The notes under the pieces were generated by a model. That model was given only the letters and a program-made list of their open reading frames with translations, did not search any database and had not been told where the DNA came from. 64,000 nt of DNA from Pandoraea faecigallinarum. GTDB taxonomy: Bacteria > Pseudomonadota > Gammaproteobacteria > Burkholderiales > Burkholderiaceae. The position numbers were made by a program, and so were the translations under genes. The first letter of the stretch is position 1. Each line of letters opens with the position of its first letter. Positions 55,129 to 64,000 of the stretch are shown here, piece by piece. The stretch is taken from positions 2,542,001-2,606,000 of the forward strand of contig NZ_CP011807.3 in the NCBI RefSeq assembly GCF_001029105.3, given 5' to 3'.

Positions 55129-55181
55129 TTTTGATATAAATTTAATAAAAATACGGGGCTCGCGAATGGAGAAAATCCAGC

Positions 55182-56210
55182 ATGCAAACAAACTATCGAT
55201 CAGAGGCTCAGAAGAAATTTTCGGGAAAACACTTTAAAGATTATGCGGAAAAAAAATTTGAAACAATATTCAGAAGAATATCGCCCTTCATCCAATCAAC
55301 CCCGATTCTTAAATCCGAGAAGCTCAATGAATTTCTGAAATGCAACCTGCTGATAAAAGCCGAATGCCTTCAAAGGACAGGGTCGTTCAAGATACGGGGC
55401 GCCCTGAACAAGATATTGCTATCCGCGCACGAAGCTAGCCCGAAGCATCTCGTCACCTGGTCATCTGGAAATCACGGCACAGCTTTAGCAGAGGTTGCTC
55501 GTATGTTGAAGATTCCCGCAACTGTTGTGGTTCCGCCATGGATTCCCAGCGAGAAGATCCACAACATTCTTAGCCGTGGGGCTGACGTGCTTTCTGCAGC
55601 TGATGGCCAAGACATTGCCAAACTGGGGCACGAGATCGCCCGTGATCTTGGTGCCTTGGTTATTCCTGCGTATGACGACATCGCCGTTATCGAAGGACAG
55701 GCCACTGTCACTCGGGAAATGCTTTCGCAATTTTCAGCGTTGCAGCCAGGCATGACGCCTGACGCATTCCTCTACCCCTGTGGCGGAGGCAGTCTCATCG
55801 CAGGCGCCGCGTTAGCAACCGTCGACCTCGACATTCCGATTATCGGTGTCGAACCCGAAGCCGCGGCCGATATTAAGATCTCGCTCTCGAAGAACCGAAT
55901 CTGCAAAGACCCTAAAGCTAGAGCAACGATATGTGACGCCCTTCGAAACCCCCGTCCCGGGAAAGTCACGTTCGAACTCATGAAGAATGCAGTTAGTGAT
56001 ATCTTGCTTGTCGACGACAAGAGGGTCCAAACCGCGATGGGAATGCTCTTCGAACACCTTAAGCTTGTGGCAGAACCCGGCGGCGCCATTGCGGTCGCCG
56101 CGGTCGTCGCAAACCCACACAAGTTTGAAGGGAAGAATATTGTTGCGGTCGTTTCGGGCGGCAATGTTTCCCCTGATACGTTCGTTAGCGCGCTACGAAT
56201 GAAGGCGTAG
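55182..56210 (+). CDS. Serine racemase/threonine dehydratase-like PLP enzyme
   Basis: A 342-residue fold-type-II PLP enzyme. The PLP lysine is in CLQRTGSFKIRGALNKI near residue 70, the substrate loop is WSSGNHGTALAEVARML near 95, and the phosphate-binding glycines are CGGGSLIAGAAL near 205. The SSGNHG loop resembles eukaryotic-type serine racemase and hydroxyaspartate dehydratase more than bacterial TdcB/IlvA (SAGNHAQG). There is no ACT domain, so it is not the biosynthetic IlvA. GGAG lies about eleven bases before the ATG. The first 200 bp are AT-rich like the operon, while the rest approaches host composition. It could supply D-serine or a dehydro-amino acid to the ligase. Confidence 0.87.
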   Translation: MQTNYRSEAQKKFSGKHFKDYAEKKFETIFRRISPFIQSTPILKSEKLNEFLKCNLLIKAECLQRTGSFKIRGALNKILLSAHEASPKHLVTWSSGNHGTALAEVARMLKIPATVVVPPWIPSEKIHNILSRGADVLSAADGQDIAKLGHEIARDLGALVIPAYDDIAVIEGQATVTREMLSQFSALQPGMTPDAFLYPCGGGSLIAGAALATVDLDIPIIGVEPEAAADIKISLSKNRICKDPKARATICDALRNPRPGKVTFELMKNAVSDILLVDDKRVQTAMGMLFEHLKLVAEPGGAIAVAAVVANPHKFEGKNIVAVVSGGNVSPDTFVSALRMKA

Positions 56211-56286
56211 GCATTCGTCTTGATTAACTATGCCCGGTGTCCATCAAGGGTGAGCCCCATCAAAGTTGGATGGATGCCGGCTCTGC

Positions 56287-57228
56287 TCAACGCAGCGTAA
56301 TCCCCTTCCAATGTCCTTCCGTCTGGAGTTCGCGAATCAGGCCGGCAATGCACTCGCGCACCGCGACGGTGGCGGAGCCCACAGGCAGCGAGTTGGACCA
56401 GCAGATGCTGGCCGGCCGTTGCAAATGCGGTCCAACGATGCGACGTGACGGCGGCCGCAAAGCCGGGTCGCGAGATGCCAGCGCCGAGACCGGCAAGATC
56501 GAACAGGCGTCGCCCGTACGTGCAATATCGATCAGCGTTGGCAGCGAATCGATGTCGGCGACAATGTTCAACTCCACATTCGCCTGCGCAAAACTTCGCT
56601 CGATGAGCAAACGCAACCCGTTCGTCGCACTCGGCGCCACGATCGGCACATTCGCCAGCGCTGTCAGCGCGCAGGTCTCGTCATCAGCGTCCGCATAAAT
56701 CGCCGCGCATACGCGGTGACCACCCAATACATATAGCGCCTCGTCGAACAGCGGCATGACCGAGATGCCCCGCGTCTCCGAATCGCGAAAAAGCATCGCC
56801 AGGTCCAGCCGCCCGTTGGCCAGCAACTCGCCAATGTACCCGCTCATGCTTTCGAAGATTTGCAGACGAATGCCCGGGTACTGCTCGCGCACCCGTGTGA
56901 AGAGCGGCACCGCGAGAATCGACGCAATGGTCGTCGGAAAGCCTACGGCGACCGGCCCGGCTTCGCTGCCGCCGCCCTCGCGCACCTCCTGTCGAATTTG
57001 CTCCATCTGACGCAACACCACCCGCGCGTGACGATACAACGCCTTGCCAGCGTCGGTCGGCGTCACGCCCTGCGCGCTACGAACCAGTAACTGCGTTTGC
57101 AGTTCGTCCTCAAGCCCACGCAGTTGCGCACTCAGCGACGGCTGCGCAATGTGCAGGCGCTCTGCCGCCTTGGAAAGGCTGCCGCTATCCACGATGGCTA
57201 CGAAATTTCGGAGTTGTCTGACGTCCAT
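56287..57228 (-). CDS. LysR-family transcriptional regulator
   Basis: A 313-residue LysR protein. The HTH spans residues about 3-62 (QLRNFVAIVDSGSLSKAAER, then LHIAQPSLSAQLRGLEDEL). The C-terminal inducer-binding domain (VAVGFPTTIASILAVPLFTR near 90; GRLDLAMLFRD near 140) is of the NAC/Cbl-like aromatic or organic-acid sensing type. It is divergent from the 2-hydroxycarboxylate carrier operon and probably activates it in response to the substrate. The start at 57228 is preferred over an ATG five codons earlier because it begins MDVRQLRNF, the standard opening. Confidence 0.92.
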   Translation of the reverse strand: MDVRQLRNFVAIVDSGSLSKAAERLHIAQPSLSAQLRGLEDELQTQLLVRSAQGVTPTDAGKALYRHARVVLRQMEQIRQEVREGGGSEAGPVAVGFPTTIASILAVPLFTRVREQYPGIRLQIFESMSGYIGELLANGRLDLAMLFRDSETRGISVMPLFDEALYVLGGHRVCAAIYADADDETCALTALANVPIVAPSATNGLRLLIERSFAQANVELNIVADIDSLPTLIDIARTGDACSILPVSALASRDPALRPPSRRIVGPHLQRPASICWSNSLPVGSATVAVRECIAGLIRELQTEGHWKGITLR

Positions 57229-57284
57229 GACGTAAAAGGCCACCGTGAGCTACGCGCCGCATCGATTGGCAGAAACGAAAAGCC

Positions 57285-57299
57285 ATAGCGTAGCGCTAT
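57285..57299. promoter_or_regulatory. LysR-type T-N11-A box
   Basis: ATAGCGTAGCGCTAT is a perfect 6-3-6 inverted repeat containing T-N11-A. It lies 56 bp upstream of the lysR start and 183 bp upstream of the carrier gene, in the divergent promoter region. This is the expected recognition site of the adjacent regulator. Confidence 0.6.
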
Positions 57300-57482
57300 A
57301 TAAGACGGCGCGAAACTCGGCCGTTTTGCCGATTTGGTCAGACTTCCCCACGGTTCCCGTATGTCGAGAACCTGAGACCATAGGTTGTTTCTATACCCGC
57401 ATTCAAAATCGGTATTTCCTCCCCGACCGTCCGCGCGCCTATAGTCCCGTCAACAAACCCATTCCAATACGGAGACAGCAGG

Positions 57483-58874
57483 ATGCGAGACGGACTTTCT
57501 GCCACCGCCGCTCACGGCGGCCGCGGCACGGCTTCACCCGCAGTGCAACACCACCCGCTTCGCGATCTGTGGTGGCGAATCATGGACCTGCGCGTCGGCA
57601 TCGTGCCGCTGCCGGTGCATCTGGTACTCATCGCCGCCATCGTCACAACGATCCTCACAACGGGCAAACTCTCTGCCGAGCTCTCCCCGATCATCGCCCT
57701 GCTCGCCGTGTGCAGCTTCACCTGCATGGAAATCGGTCAGCGTATTCCGGTCTTCCGCAGTATCGGCGGGCCGGTGATTCTGGTGACGTTCCTGCCGTCC
57801 TGGCTCGTCTTCTCGAATCTGCTGCCGCCGTCGGTCGTCACGCCCATTGTCGCGTTCTGGAAGCAAAGCAACTTCCTGTACCTGTTTATTCCCGGCATCA
57901 TCGTCGGCAGCATTCTCAGCATGGACCGCAAGGTGCTGATCGGCGGCTTCGTGCGTATTTTCGTGCCGCTCGCCGTCGGTTCGGTGCTCGCGGGCATCGT
58001 CGGCACCGCGGTTGGCACGATGCTCGGCATGGGGCTGTTCCATACCGTGTTCTTCGTCGTTATTCCGGTGATGTCCGGCGGCCTCGGCGAAGGCGTGATC
58101 CCGCTGACCATCGGTTACTCCGAAGTGATGCATCAGAGCGCAGGCGACTTGCTCGCGCAGGCACTGCCCGCCGTGATGCTGGGCAACGTCTGCGCCATCG
58201 TCTTCTCCGGTGTGCTCAATGCCGTGGGCAAGCGTTATCCGGCGCTCACCGGCAACGGCCAGCTCATGCGCACCGGCACGCACGACATTGGCGACCATCG
58301 CGCGGATGCACACGAAGCGCACGACGCTCTGCCCGCAAAAGCCGTCGACGCCACCGACATCGCAGCCGCGGGCATGATCGCCGTATGCCTGTACTTCGTC
58401 GGCATGCTCGCCCAGAACACCATCGGCCTGCCCGGCCCGGTGATGATGTTGGTGCTGGCCGTTGCGGCAAAGATCGGCTTCATCTTCTCGCCAAAGCTCG
58501 AAGCGGGTGCCGGCGTCGTCTACAAGTTCTTTGCGACGGCCGTGACTTATCCGCTGCTGTTTGCCATCGGCGTGGTGATTACACCGTGGCAGAAGGTCGT
58601 CGCCTCGTTCAACGTGCCGACGCTCGTCACTATCGTTGCCACCGTTATCACGCTCATGGCAACGGCCTTCATCGTTGCGCGCCGCATGAACATGCATCCC
58701 ATCGATGCGGCCATCGTCGTGGGCACGCACAGCGGCATGGGCGGCACCGGCGACGTCGCCATCCTCACCGCGGCCAATCGCATGCGACTCATGCCGTTCG
58801 CGCAAATTGCCACCCGCATCGGCGGCGCCATCACGATCACGCTGAGCCTCATTGTGCTTGCCAAGATCGTCTGA
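57483..58874 (+). CDS. 2-hydroxycarboxylate carrier (CitS/MaeN family)
   Basis: A 463-residue sodium- or proton-linked transporter for malate, citrate or similar 2-hydroxy acids. It has the two reentrant-loop regions of the family: VMSGGLGEGVIPLTIGYSEV near residue 205, and GTHSGMGGTGDVAILTAANR with MRLMPFAQIATRIGGAI near 420-455, almost as in CitS. Eleven or so hydrophobic segments surround them. GGAG precedes the ATG. It is the first gene of an operon with a CoA-transferase and a CitE-like lyase, so it imports the acid those enzymes break down. Confidence 0.93.
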   Translation: MRDGLSATAAHGGRGTASPAVQHHPLRDLWWRIMDLRVGIVPLPVHLVLIAAIVTTILTTGKLSAELSPIIALLAVCSFTCMEIGQRIPVFRSIGGPVILVTFLPSWLVFSNLLPPSVVTPIVAFWKQSNFLYLFIPGIIVGSILSMDRKVLIGGFVRIFVPLAVGSVLAGIVGTAVGTMLGMGLFHTVFFVVIPVMSGGLGEGVIPLTIGYSEVMHQSAGDLLAQALPAVMLGNVCAIVFSGVLNAVGKRYPALTGNGQLMRTGTHDIGDHRADAHEAHDALPAKAVDATDIAAAGMIAVCLYFVGMLAQNTIGLPGPVMMLVLAVAAKIGFIFSPKLEAGAGVVYKFFATAVTYPLLFAIGVVITPWQKVVASFNVPTLVTIVATVITLMATAFIVARRMNMHPIDAAIVVGTHSGMGGTGDVAILTAANRMRLMPFAQIATRIGGAITITLSLIVLAKIV

Positions 58875-58927
58875 TCCGGCGAACGCCGCCCGCTCAACCC
58901 GTACTTTGTATTTCGGAGATTTCTGTC

Positions 58928-60115
58928 ATGAGGCCCCTGGACGGCATCAAGGTCGTTGCGCTCGAACACGCCATTGCGGCACCGTTCTGCACCCGTCAAC
59001 TGGCCGATCTCGGCGCACGCGTCATCAAGATCGAGCGCCCCGGCGCGGGCGACTTTGCACGGGCTTACGACGCCCGTGTCAACGGCATGTCGTCGCACTT
59101 CGTGTGGACGAACCGCTCCAAGGAAAGCCTCACGCTCGATCTGAAGCAAACGGCGGCGCAGTCCGTCCTTCATGACCTGCTGGCCGATGCCGACGTGCTC
59201 GTCCAGAACCTGGCCCCGGGCGCGGCAGACCGGCTCGGCCTGAGCTACGACGCGCTCTCGGCACGCTACCCGCGCATTATCGTATGCGGCATTTCCGGCT
59301 ACGGCCCCGACGGTCCGTACCGCGACAAGAAGGCCTACGACCTGCTCATTCAGAGCGAGTCGGGATTCCTGTCGGTCACGGGCTCGCCCGAGGCGTCCGC
59401 CAAGGCCGGCTGCTCCATCGCCGACATCGCTGCCGGCATGTACGCTTACACGAACATCCTCTCGGCGCTGATTCAGCGTGGCAAGACCGGCAAAGGCTCG
59501 CGCATCGACATCTCGATGCTCGAATGCATGGTCGAATGGATGGGCTTCCCGCTGTACTACGCCGTGGACGGCCAGATGCCGCCGCCGCGCGCCGGTGCCG
59601 CACACGCGACGATCTTCCCGTATGGTCCGTTCGAGACGGGCGACGGCAAAACGGTGATGCTCGGCCTACAGAACGAACGCGAGTGGAAGACGTTTTGCGA
59701 GAAGGTACTGGAACAGCCCTTGCTCGCCGAAGATGCGCGCTTCGCGTCCAACCCGAAGCGTCTGGAGAACCGCGACGCCCTGCGCGCCATCATTCGCGAC
59801 GTCTTCATGCAGCTCAGCGCACCGCAGCTGGTCGGCCGTCTCGATGCGGTCGGTATCGCCAACGCGAATCTCAACGACATGCACGCCGTCTGGCAGCATG
59901 CGCAGCTCGCCGCACGTGGGCGATGGGCCGAAGTCGCAACCCCAAGCGGCAGCATCCGAGCCCCGATTCCCCCGGGTATGCCGAGCGCTGGCCCGGATTT
60001 CACGCCCCGCATGGATCCAATCCCGGCCTTGGGCGAACACACCGACGTCATCCTCGCCGAACTGGGGCGCTCCCCGGCACAGATCGAAGCGCTGCATGCA
60101 GCGCAAGCGGTGTAA
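58928..60115 (+). CDS. Family III CoA-transferase (CaiB/BaiF), probably for a C4-C5 dicarboxylate
   Basis: A 395-residue class III CoA-transferase that would activate the imported acid as its CoA ester. The opening MRPLDGIKVVALEHAIAAPF and DLGARVIKIERPGAGDFAR are standard. GKGSRIDISMLECMVEWMGF near residue 200 is the catalytic region; the family's usual Asp position appears here as Glu in SMLE, a feature I also associate with itaconate/citramalate-type members. ATIFPYGPFETGDGKTVMLG follows. The start at 58928 has GGAGA upstream; the frame extends 1.7 kb further left only as antisense-like shadow over the carrier gene. Confidence 0.9.
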   Translation: MRPLDGIKVVALEHAIAAPFCTRQLADLGARVIKIERPGAGDFARAYDARVNGMSSHFVWTNRSKESLTLDLKQTAAQSVLHDLLADADVLVQNLAPGAADRLGLSYDALSARYPRIIVCGISGYGPDGPYRDKKAYDLLIQSESGFLSVTGSPEASAKAGCSIADIAAGMYAYTNILSALIQRGKTGKGSRIDISMLECMVEWMGFPLYYAVDGQMPPPRAGAAHATIFPYGPFETGDGKTVMLGLQNEREWKTFCEKVLEQPLLAEDARFASNPKRLENRDALRAIIRDVFMQLSAPQLVGRLDAVGIANANLNDMHAVWQHAQLAARGRWAEVATPSGSIRAPIPPGMPSAGPDFTPRMDPIPALGEHTDVILAELGRSPAQIEALHAAQAV

Positions 60116-60118
60116 GCC

Positions 60119-60955
60119 ATGCAGACGTTGCCCATCGTTCACAGCTGGCTCTTCGTGCCCGGCAATCGGCCGGAGCGCTTCGACAAGGCATGCGCTTGTG
60201 GTGCGCACGCCGTGATTCTGGATCTCGAGGACGCCGTGCCGCCCGCCGAAAAGCACACGGCGCGCGAGCACGTTCTCGCGTGGATCCGGGCGCGTGCCGA
60301 AGCCACGTCCGTGACCGGGCGCGTGCCGGTCTACGTGCGAATCAACGCCGTATCGACCGAGTGGTTCGAGGAGGACCTCGCCGCACTTTCGTGTCTGCCG
60401 GGGCTCGACGGCCTCATCGTCCCGAAGACGGAAGACGCGGCCACGCTCGACAAGGCCGCCCGGGGCGCGACGCCTTCATTGCGTCTTGTCCCGCTAATCG
60501 AGACGGCAAAGGCGTTTGCGGCGCTGCGCGAGATCGCCTCGGCACCCCGCGTGGAGCGGCTCATGTTCGGCACCATCGACTTCCAGCTCGATATCGGCAT
60601 CGAGGGCGACGGGGACGAATTGCTGTATTTCCGCTCGCAACTGACGCTGGTATCGCGCATCGCGGGCATCGCTGCGCCAGTCGACGGCGTGACGACGGCA
60701 CTCGACGATGCGGCGCTCGTCGAAGCGTCGGCGCGTCGCGCACGTGCCCTCGGCTTTCGCGGAAAGCTCTGCATCCATCCCCGCCAGATAGCGCCGGTGC
60801 ACGCCGCCTTCGCCTGGCGCGGCGATGAGATCGAATGGGCAACGCGCGTGATTGCGGCGGCCAGCGCCAGCGGCGGAGCTGCCGTGGCGCTCGACGGCAA
60901 GATGATCGATGCGCCGGTGATCGCCAAGGCAAATGAGATTCTGGCAAGCCGCTGA
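60119..60955 (+). CDS. CitE-like lyase (HpcH/HpaI family), citramalyl- or malyl-CoA lyase candidate
   Basis: A 278-residue TIM-barrel enzyme of the citrate-lyase beta-subunit-like group that splits a 2-hydroxyacyl-CoA. Motifs: SWLFVPGNRPERFDKA at the start, VILDLEDAVPPAEKHTAR near residue 32 (metal/CoA site), VYVRINAVSTEWF near 70, LVPLIETAKAF near 120 and MFGTIDFQLDIGIEGDG near 148. It begins 3 bp after the CoA-transferase stop. With a 2-hydroxy acid importer upstream, a route of import, CoA transfer and cleavage to acetyl-CoA plus pyruvate (citramalate) or glyoxylate (malate) is the simplest reading. Confidence 0.9.
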   Translation: MQTLPIVHSWLFVPGNRPERFDKACACGAHAVILDLEDAVPPAEKHTAREHVLAWIRARAEATSVTGRVPVYVRINAVSTEWFEEDLAALSCLPGLDGLIVPKTEDAATLDKAARGATPSLRLVPLIETAKAFAALREIASAPRVERLMFGTIDFQLDIGIEGDGDELLYFRSQLTLVSRIAGIAAPVDGVTTALDDAALVEASARRARALGFRGKLCIHPRQIAPVHAAFAWRGDEIEWATRVIAAASASGGAAVALDGKMIDAPVIAKANEILASR

Positions 60956-61021
60956 CGTCAGCGCAAAATACCGGGACGTGCGCACGACGAGCCCGCAGGT
61001 GTCGCCGGTGCGCCCATCCCG

Positions 61022-61414
61022 CTATTCGAAAGCCGGATCGACCGGTACGCGATAACCGACGGCGAGCCGGTTGGTTTCGTTGGCCATACCGACGACGGCC
61101 AGCAACTCGCCGAACATGTCGTCCGTCATGCCGGCACGACGTGCCGCCGCCGTATGGCTTGCGACACAGTATCCGCAGTTGTTGGTGACGCTCACCGCAA
61201 CGTAGATCAGCTCCTTGACCAGCGGATCGAGTGCCCCGGCGGACATGATGTCCTTGAGGCTGCCCCAGGTCCGCTCCAGTGTTGGCGGATGCTGCGCAAT
61301 GTACTTCCAGAAGTTGTTGACGTCGGGCACACCGCGCGTGGCCTTGATGTCGTCGAAAACCGCTTTGACGTCAGGCGAGGCGCACGCGTACTCGACAGGC
61401 TTTTGCTGACTCAT
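61022..61414 (-). CDS. AhpD-like/carboxymuconolactone decarboxylase family protein
   Basis: A 130-residue CMD-family protein with the redox motif [20 protein letters not shown] near residue 78 (CxxC plus His). It also has the helical frame [20 protein letters not shown]. Peroxide or thiol chemistry is typical of this group. Its start overlaps the chemoreceptor stop as ATGA, so it is co-translated with the receptor, an unusual partnership suggesting a redox-related role. It is not closely similar to the protein at 51710. Confidence 0.9.
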   Translation of the reverse strand: MSQQKPVEYACASPDVKAVFDDIKATRGVPDVNNFWKYIAQHPPTLERTWGSLKDIMSAGALDPLVKELIYVAVSVTNNCGYCVASHTAAARRAGMTDDMFGELLAVVGMANETNRLAVGYRVPVDPAFE

Positions 61415-63015
61415 GGATGGAGGGCGCCGGGCAGGCGTTCGTGGTAAGGAACGTGTAGGTTAATCGATCCGGGTTCGCCGCTCAGACGAAATACGGCAAC
61501 GGCGGCTTTGAGCGATTCGGCCTGTTCGGCCAGCGACTGCGCCGCTGCCGACGCCTGCTCGACGAGCGCCGCATTCTGCTGCGTGACCTCGTCCATCTGC
61601 GTGACCGCGCGCGCGACCTGATCGATGCCCGCCGTCTGCTCTTCCGACGCCGCCGAAATTTCGGCCATGATGTCCGTCACCCGTTGCACGCTGGTCGCAA
61701 TGGAGTGCATCGCGGCCCCTGCCTCACCGACGATCCGGCTGCCCTGCGCCGAACGCTCCGCCGACGACTCGATCAGCGTCTTGATGTCGCGAGCGGCACT
61801 GGCCGAGCGCTGCGCCAGCGTGCGCACCTCGCCCGCCACGACGGCGAAACCTCGTCCCTGCTCGCCCGCACGCGCCGCCTCCACGGCGGCGTTCAGCGCG
61901 AGGATATTGGTCTGAAACGCAATCCCGTCGATGAGTGCGATGATGTCGCGGATTTTCGCCGAACCGGCGTCGATGGCGCGCATCGTCTCCGTGACCTCGA
62001 CCATCGCCGTGTCGCCCGCGCCGGTCTGCTCGCTGGCCTGACGCGCCAACTGGTTAGCCTGTCGCGCATGTTCCATGTTCTGCCGCACGGTGCCCGTCAG
62101 TTGCACCATGCTCGCCGCCGTTTCTTCGAGCGACGCGGCCTGCTGCTCGGTACGCGCCGACAGGTCCAGATTGCCCGCCGCAATCTCCCGCGCACTGGCA
62201 GAGATGGCCTCTGCGCTTTTGCGCACCCTGGCGACCGTCTCGTCGAGTTGCGCCTTCATCCGGCCAAGCGCCCCCAGCAGACGCCCCATCTCGTCGTTCG
62301 ACGTCACGGGCACCGGGCGTTGCAGATCGCCCTGGGCAATCTCGTCGAAGTGTTCGAGGACCTCATCGAGCGGACGGGTAATGGCACGGTTCAACGAGCG
62401 CGCCGTCAAAATGGCGGCGACGACGGCGAAGACAATGGCGCAAAGCGTCACGGCAAACAGCCGGTCGTACGTCGAGACGGCCGAATCGAAGCTCGATTTG
62501 GCCCGTGCGTCATACAGCGCCTTGAGCGCATCGTTGGCATCGACGTAAGACGTGTAGCGCTTGCCAAGCACGGCCGCCTGCGCGTAGTACCCATCGGTCT
62601 GTCCCGCGGCAATGCTGTTCTGGAGCAGCGAGAACGCCTCCTTGAGCGCCTGCCGCGCACTCGTGACCTGTGCGGCGAGACGTTGCTCCTCGGCATCGGA
62701 CGGCAGCGCCAGATAGGCCTGCCACGCTTTCTCCGACTCCGTCCAGTATTCGGTGCCTTTCCTGACGTCGGCCGCCTTGATCTCGTCGCTCGGCGCCTGC
62801 GGCGCACGCAATACCACGGCACGCGCGCGGCCGATGTGAACTTCCGATTCACCCAGCCACCGCGTACTCGCCAGCTCCTTGCCGTACACCTCGCGCAAAC
62901 TGCCGACAGTGTCTCTCAGTCCGAGCAGCGCAAGGCCTCCGATGATGAGCACCAGGCAGGCCAGGCCTGCCACGGCCAGACGCAGCCGCCAACGAATCGT
63001 CCAATTTTTCAACAT
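61411..63015 (-). CDS. Methyl-accepting chemotaxis protein
   Basis: A 534-residue chemoreceptor. The first membrane helix ([20 protein letters not shown]) spans about residues 13-33. A Tar-like four-helix periplasmic sensor follows to about 190, then the second helix ([20 protein letters not shown]), a HAMP domain ([20 protein letters not shown]) and the signalling tip [20 protein letters not shown] then [20 protein letters not shown] near 370-410. The C-terminus lacks the NWETF-type receptor tether. The ATG at 63015 is chosen because the upstream part of the frame has no receptor features. Confidence 0.94.
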   Translation of the reverse strand: MLKNWTIRWRLRLAVAGLACLVLIIGGLALLGLRDTVGSLREVYGKELASTRWLGESEVHIGRARAVVLRAPQAPSDEIKAADVRKGTEYWTESEKAWQAYLALPSDAEEQRLAAQVTSARQALKEAFSLLQNSIAAGQTDGYYAQAAVLGKRYTSYVDANDALKALYDARAKSSFDSAVSTYDRLFAVTLCAIVFAVVAAILTARSLNRAITRPLDEVLEHFDEIAQGDLQRPVPVTSNDEMGRLLGALGRMKAQLDETVARVRKSAEAISASAREIAAGNLDLSARTEQQAASLEETAASMVQLTGTVRQNMEHARQANQLARQASEQTGAGDTAMVEVTETMRAIDAGSAKIRDIIALIDGIAFQTNILALNAAVEAARAGEQGRGFAVVAGEVRTLAQRSASAARDIKTLIESSAERSAQGSRIVGEAGAAMHSIATSVQRVTDIMAEISAASEEQTAGIDQVARAVTQMDEVTQQNAALVEQASAAAQSLAEQAESLKAAVAVFRLSGEPGSINLHVPYHERLPGALHP

Positions 63016-63504
63016 TTGCGCTTTCGCCTTTCTTTCCTGTTCGCCGCCGCCGGTCGCGGGAGCCGCCGTTGGCCGCCGCGCACGAAATACCCGCTTGCGC
63101 GACGGCGTTAGCGGCTCCAACGGCGCGAACCCGGAAAACTTGAGACACAGCGCGAATACCGCCGCAGATTCGGCGAATCGACGGTGAAGTCGGCTGATCG
63201 ACGGGAGACACGGGCCCCCATGCCACACCTTGGTGCGAGATTAGTGTCCCGCGAACGCGTTTCGGCGCTTGCAAGGAGACGCGGCAAGGAGGCGTGGCAC
63301 GGAAAATCCGCCCACCCCAGCGAAAACTACATCGATTTGTACCAAGTCCATGCGCCGAGCGGCTTGAATCGCGACGTTGCGGGCGATTGCCGACAAGCCA
63401 CGGGCGATTGCGCGGACCCGAACGCGTGCGCATGAAACTTGCTGTGAGATGTAACGAGAAGGACTTCGGCCCCGCGTTCTGACTCAGGAGGATCTTCGAC
63501 ACCA
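63016..63504. other. Divergent intergenic region
   Basis: About 489 bp between the chemoreceptor and the decarboxylase-family gene, expected to hold both promoters. Several open frames cross it without recognisable motifs. I see no RNA gene or regulatory palindrome. Confidence 0.5.
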
Positions 63505-64000
63505 TGACGTCAACCGACCGTTCACCGTCGCAATCCGGTACACCGTCCTCCCGCCGCCGCCTCGGTGCGTGGATCACCGAAAACGAATCGGCCATCGCCG
63601 ATCTGCGTGCCGAATTCGTGCGACGCGCCCGGCATCGCTCGGTCACCGAACCGCCAAGCCCCGCCGTTGGGCGGCTGAGGGCCTGCATCGTCGACGATCC
63701 GGTGCGGCGCATGGACCTCAATCGCGCCATCTCGCAAGCGCTGGACGATGGTCACCGTCTGGGATACGAAGATGTCGACACACTGATTCGGACCATCGAT
63801 TTCGTGGTCACGACCGCGCCCGCGTTCGACGACAAGAGTCTCATCGTCTGTCCGCTCAACGCCCTGCTCGACTGGCTGATGTGCGTGCCTGCCGGATATG
63901 CGTTCTTTCGCGATCCGGAACTCAATCGCTGCATGCGCGACGTACTGGCGCAATGGTGTCAGTTTCTCAGCGGCCCCGAGTCGCGAACCTACCTCAATAC
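63505..64000 (+). CDS. Phosphatidylserine decarboxylase-family protein, N-terminal part (continues past window)
   Basis: An edge-open frame translated by hand from the ATG at 63505, with AGGAGG about ten bases upstream. After a charged N-terminus it reads RTIDFVVTTAPAFDDKSLIV, then CPLNALLDWLMCVPAGYAFF and VLAQWCQFLSGPESRTYLN. This is the pattern of the PSDC-associated N-terminal domain that precedes a phosphatidylserine decarboxylase-like catalytic domain in non-canonical family members. The catalytic part with its pyruvoyl-forming GS(S/T) site would lie outside the window. About 165 residues are seen. Confidence 0.75.

Noticed and set aside
57245..58927. Long in-frame extension ahead of the CoA-transferase start
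   Set aside because: It overlaps the carrier gene in another frame, and CoA-transferase similarity starts exactly at the ATG at 58928 with a ribosome site.
1..64000. CRISPR arrays, tRNA/rRNA genes, insertion sequences, integrases
   Set aside because: None seen on either strand; the short tandem repeats found all lie inside coding sequence and lack unique spacers.

Overview
The window is GC-rich DNA with dense, mostly leftward operons that often overlap by 4 bp (ATGA). Its gene content fits a betaproteobacterium of the Burkholderiales, plausibly Pandoraea or a close relative. That assignment is inference from protein style, not from a marker gene. One AT-rich patch (about 52.2-55.5 kb) looks foreign.

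Left end (1-14.1 kb): a leftward envelope-sugar operon (SDR, heptose-phosphatase-like HAD, family-9 glycosyltransferase, carbamoyltransferase running off the edge); an ABC exporter whose C-terminus resembles a decayed histidine-kinase ATP-binding domain, with a small partner gene; galE; a doubly deleted malate:quinone oxidoreductase remnant; periplasmic L-asparaginase; a succinate-semialdehyde-type aldehyde dehydrogenase; a hipBA-like module with a perfect inverted repeat; and a YcaC-type isochorismatase.

Centre (14.3-39.1 kb): a complete-looking extracellular contractile injection system (eCIS, Afp/PVC class) in one leftward run. The order is terminator/cap (DUF4255), accessory protein, one sheath, two tube proteins, DUF5908, LysM hub protein, VgrG-like spike, PAAR tip, gp25-like wedge, baseplate-J protein, fibre-like protein, small repeat protein, second baseplate protein, tape measure, AAA+ ATPase, and last a large exported or membrane protein with a degenerate GH18-like barrel and three C-terminal helices. 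The baseplate-J gene is cut by one in-frame TAA, so this copy may be inactive or depend on readthrough. Just upstream on the same strand lie an ABC exporter (39.4-41.2 kb) and a 1098-residue protein ending in a BURPS668_1122-type nucleic-acid deaminase domain (41.3-44.6 kb), a candidate toxin or cargo.

Right part (44.8-64 kb): a chromate transporter, a penicillin G acylase close to the E. coli enzyme with a TetR-type palindrome upstream, an EpsC-type serine acetyltransferase, and a MocR regulator divergent from an AhpD-like protein. Then comes the AT-rich four-gene set: D-Ala-D-Ala ligase-like ATP-grasp enzyme, MFS exporter, C39-like cysteine peptidase and serine-racemase-like PLP enzyme. This is the best candidate here for an undescribed small biosynthetic or resistance system. 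It is followed by a LysR-controlled operon (2-hydroxycarboxylate carrier, CoA-transferase, citramalyl/malyl-CoA lyase-like enzyme), an AhpD-like protein overlapping a chemoreceptor, and the start of a phosphatidylserine-decarboxylase-family gene. No rRNA, tRNA, insertion sequence or CRISPR array was seen.
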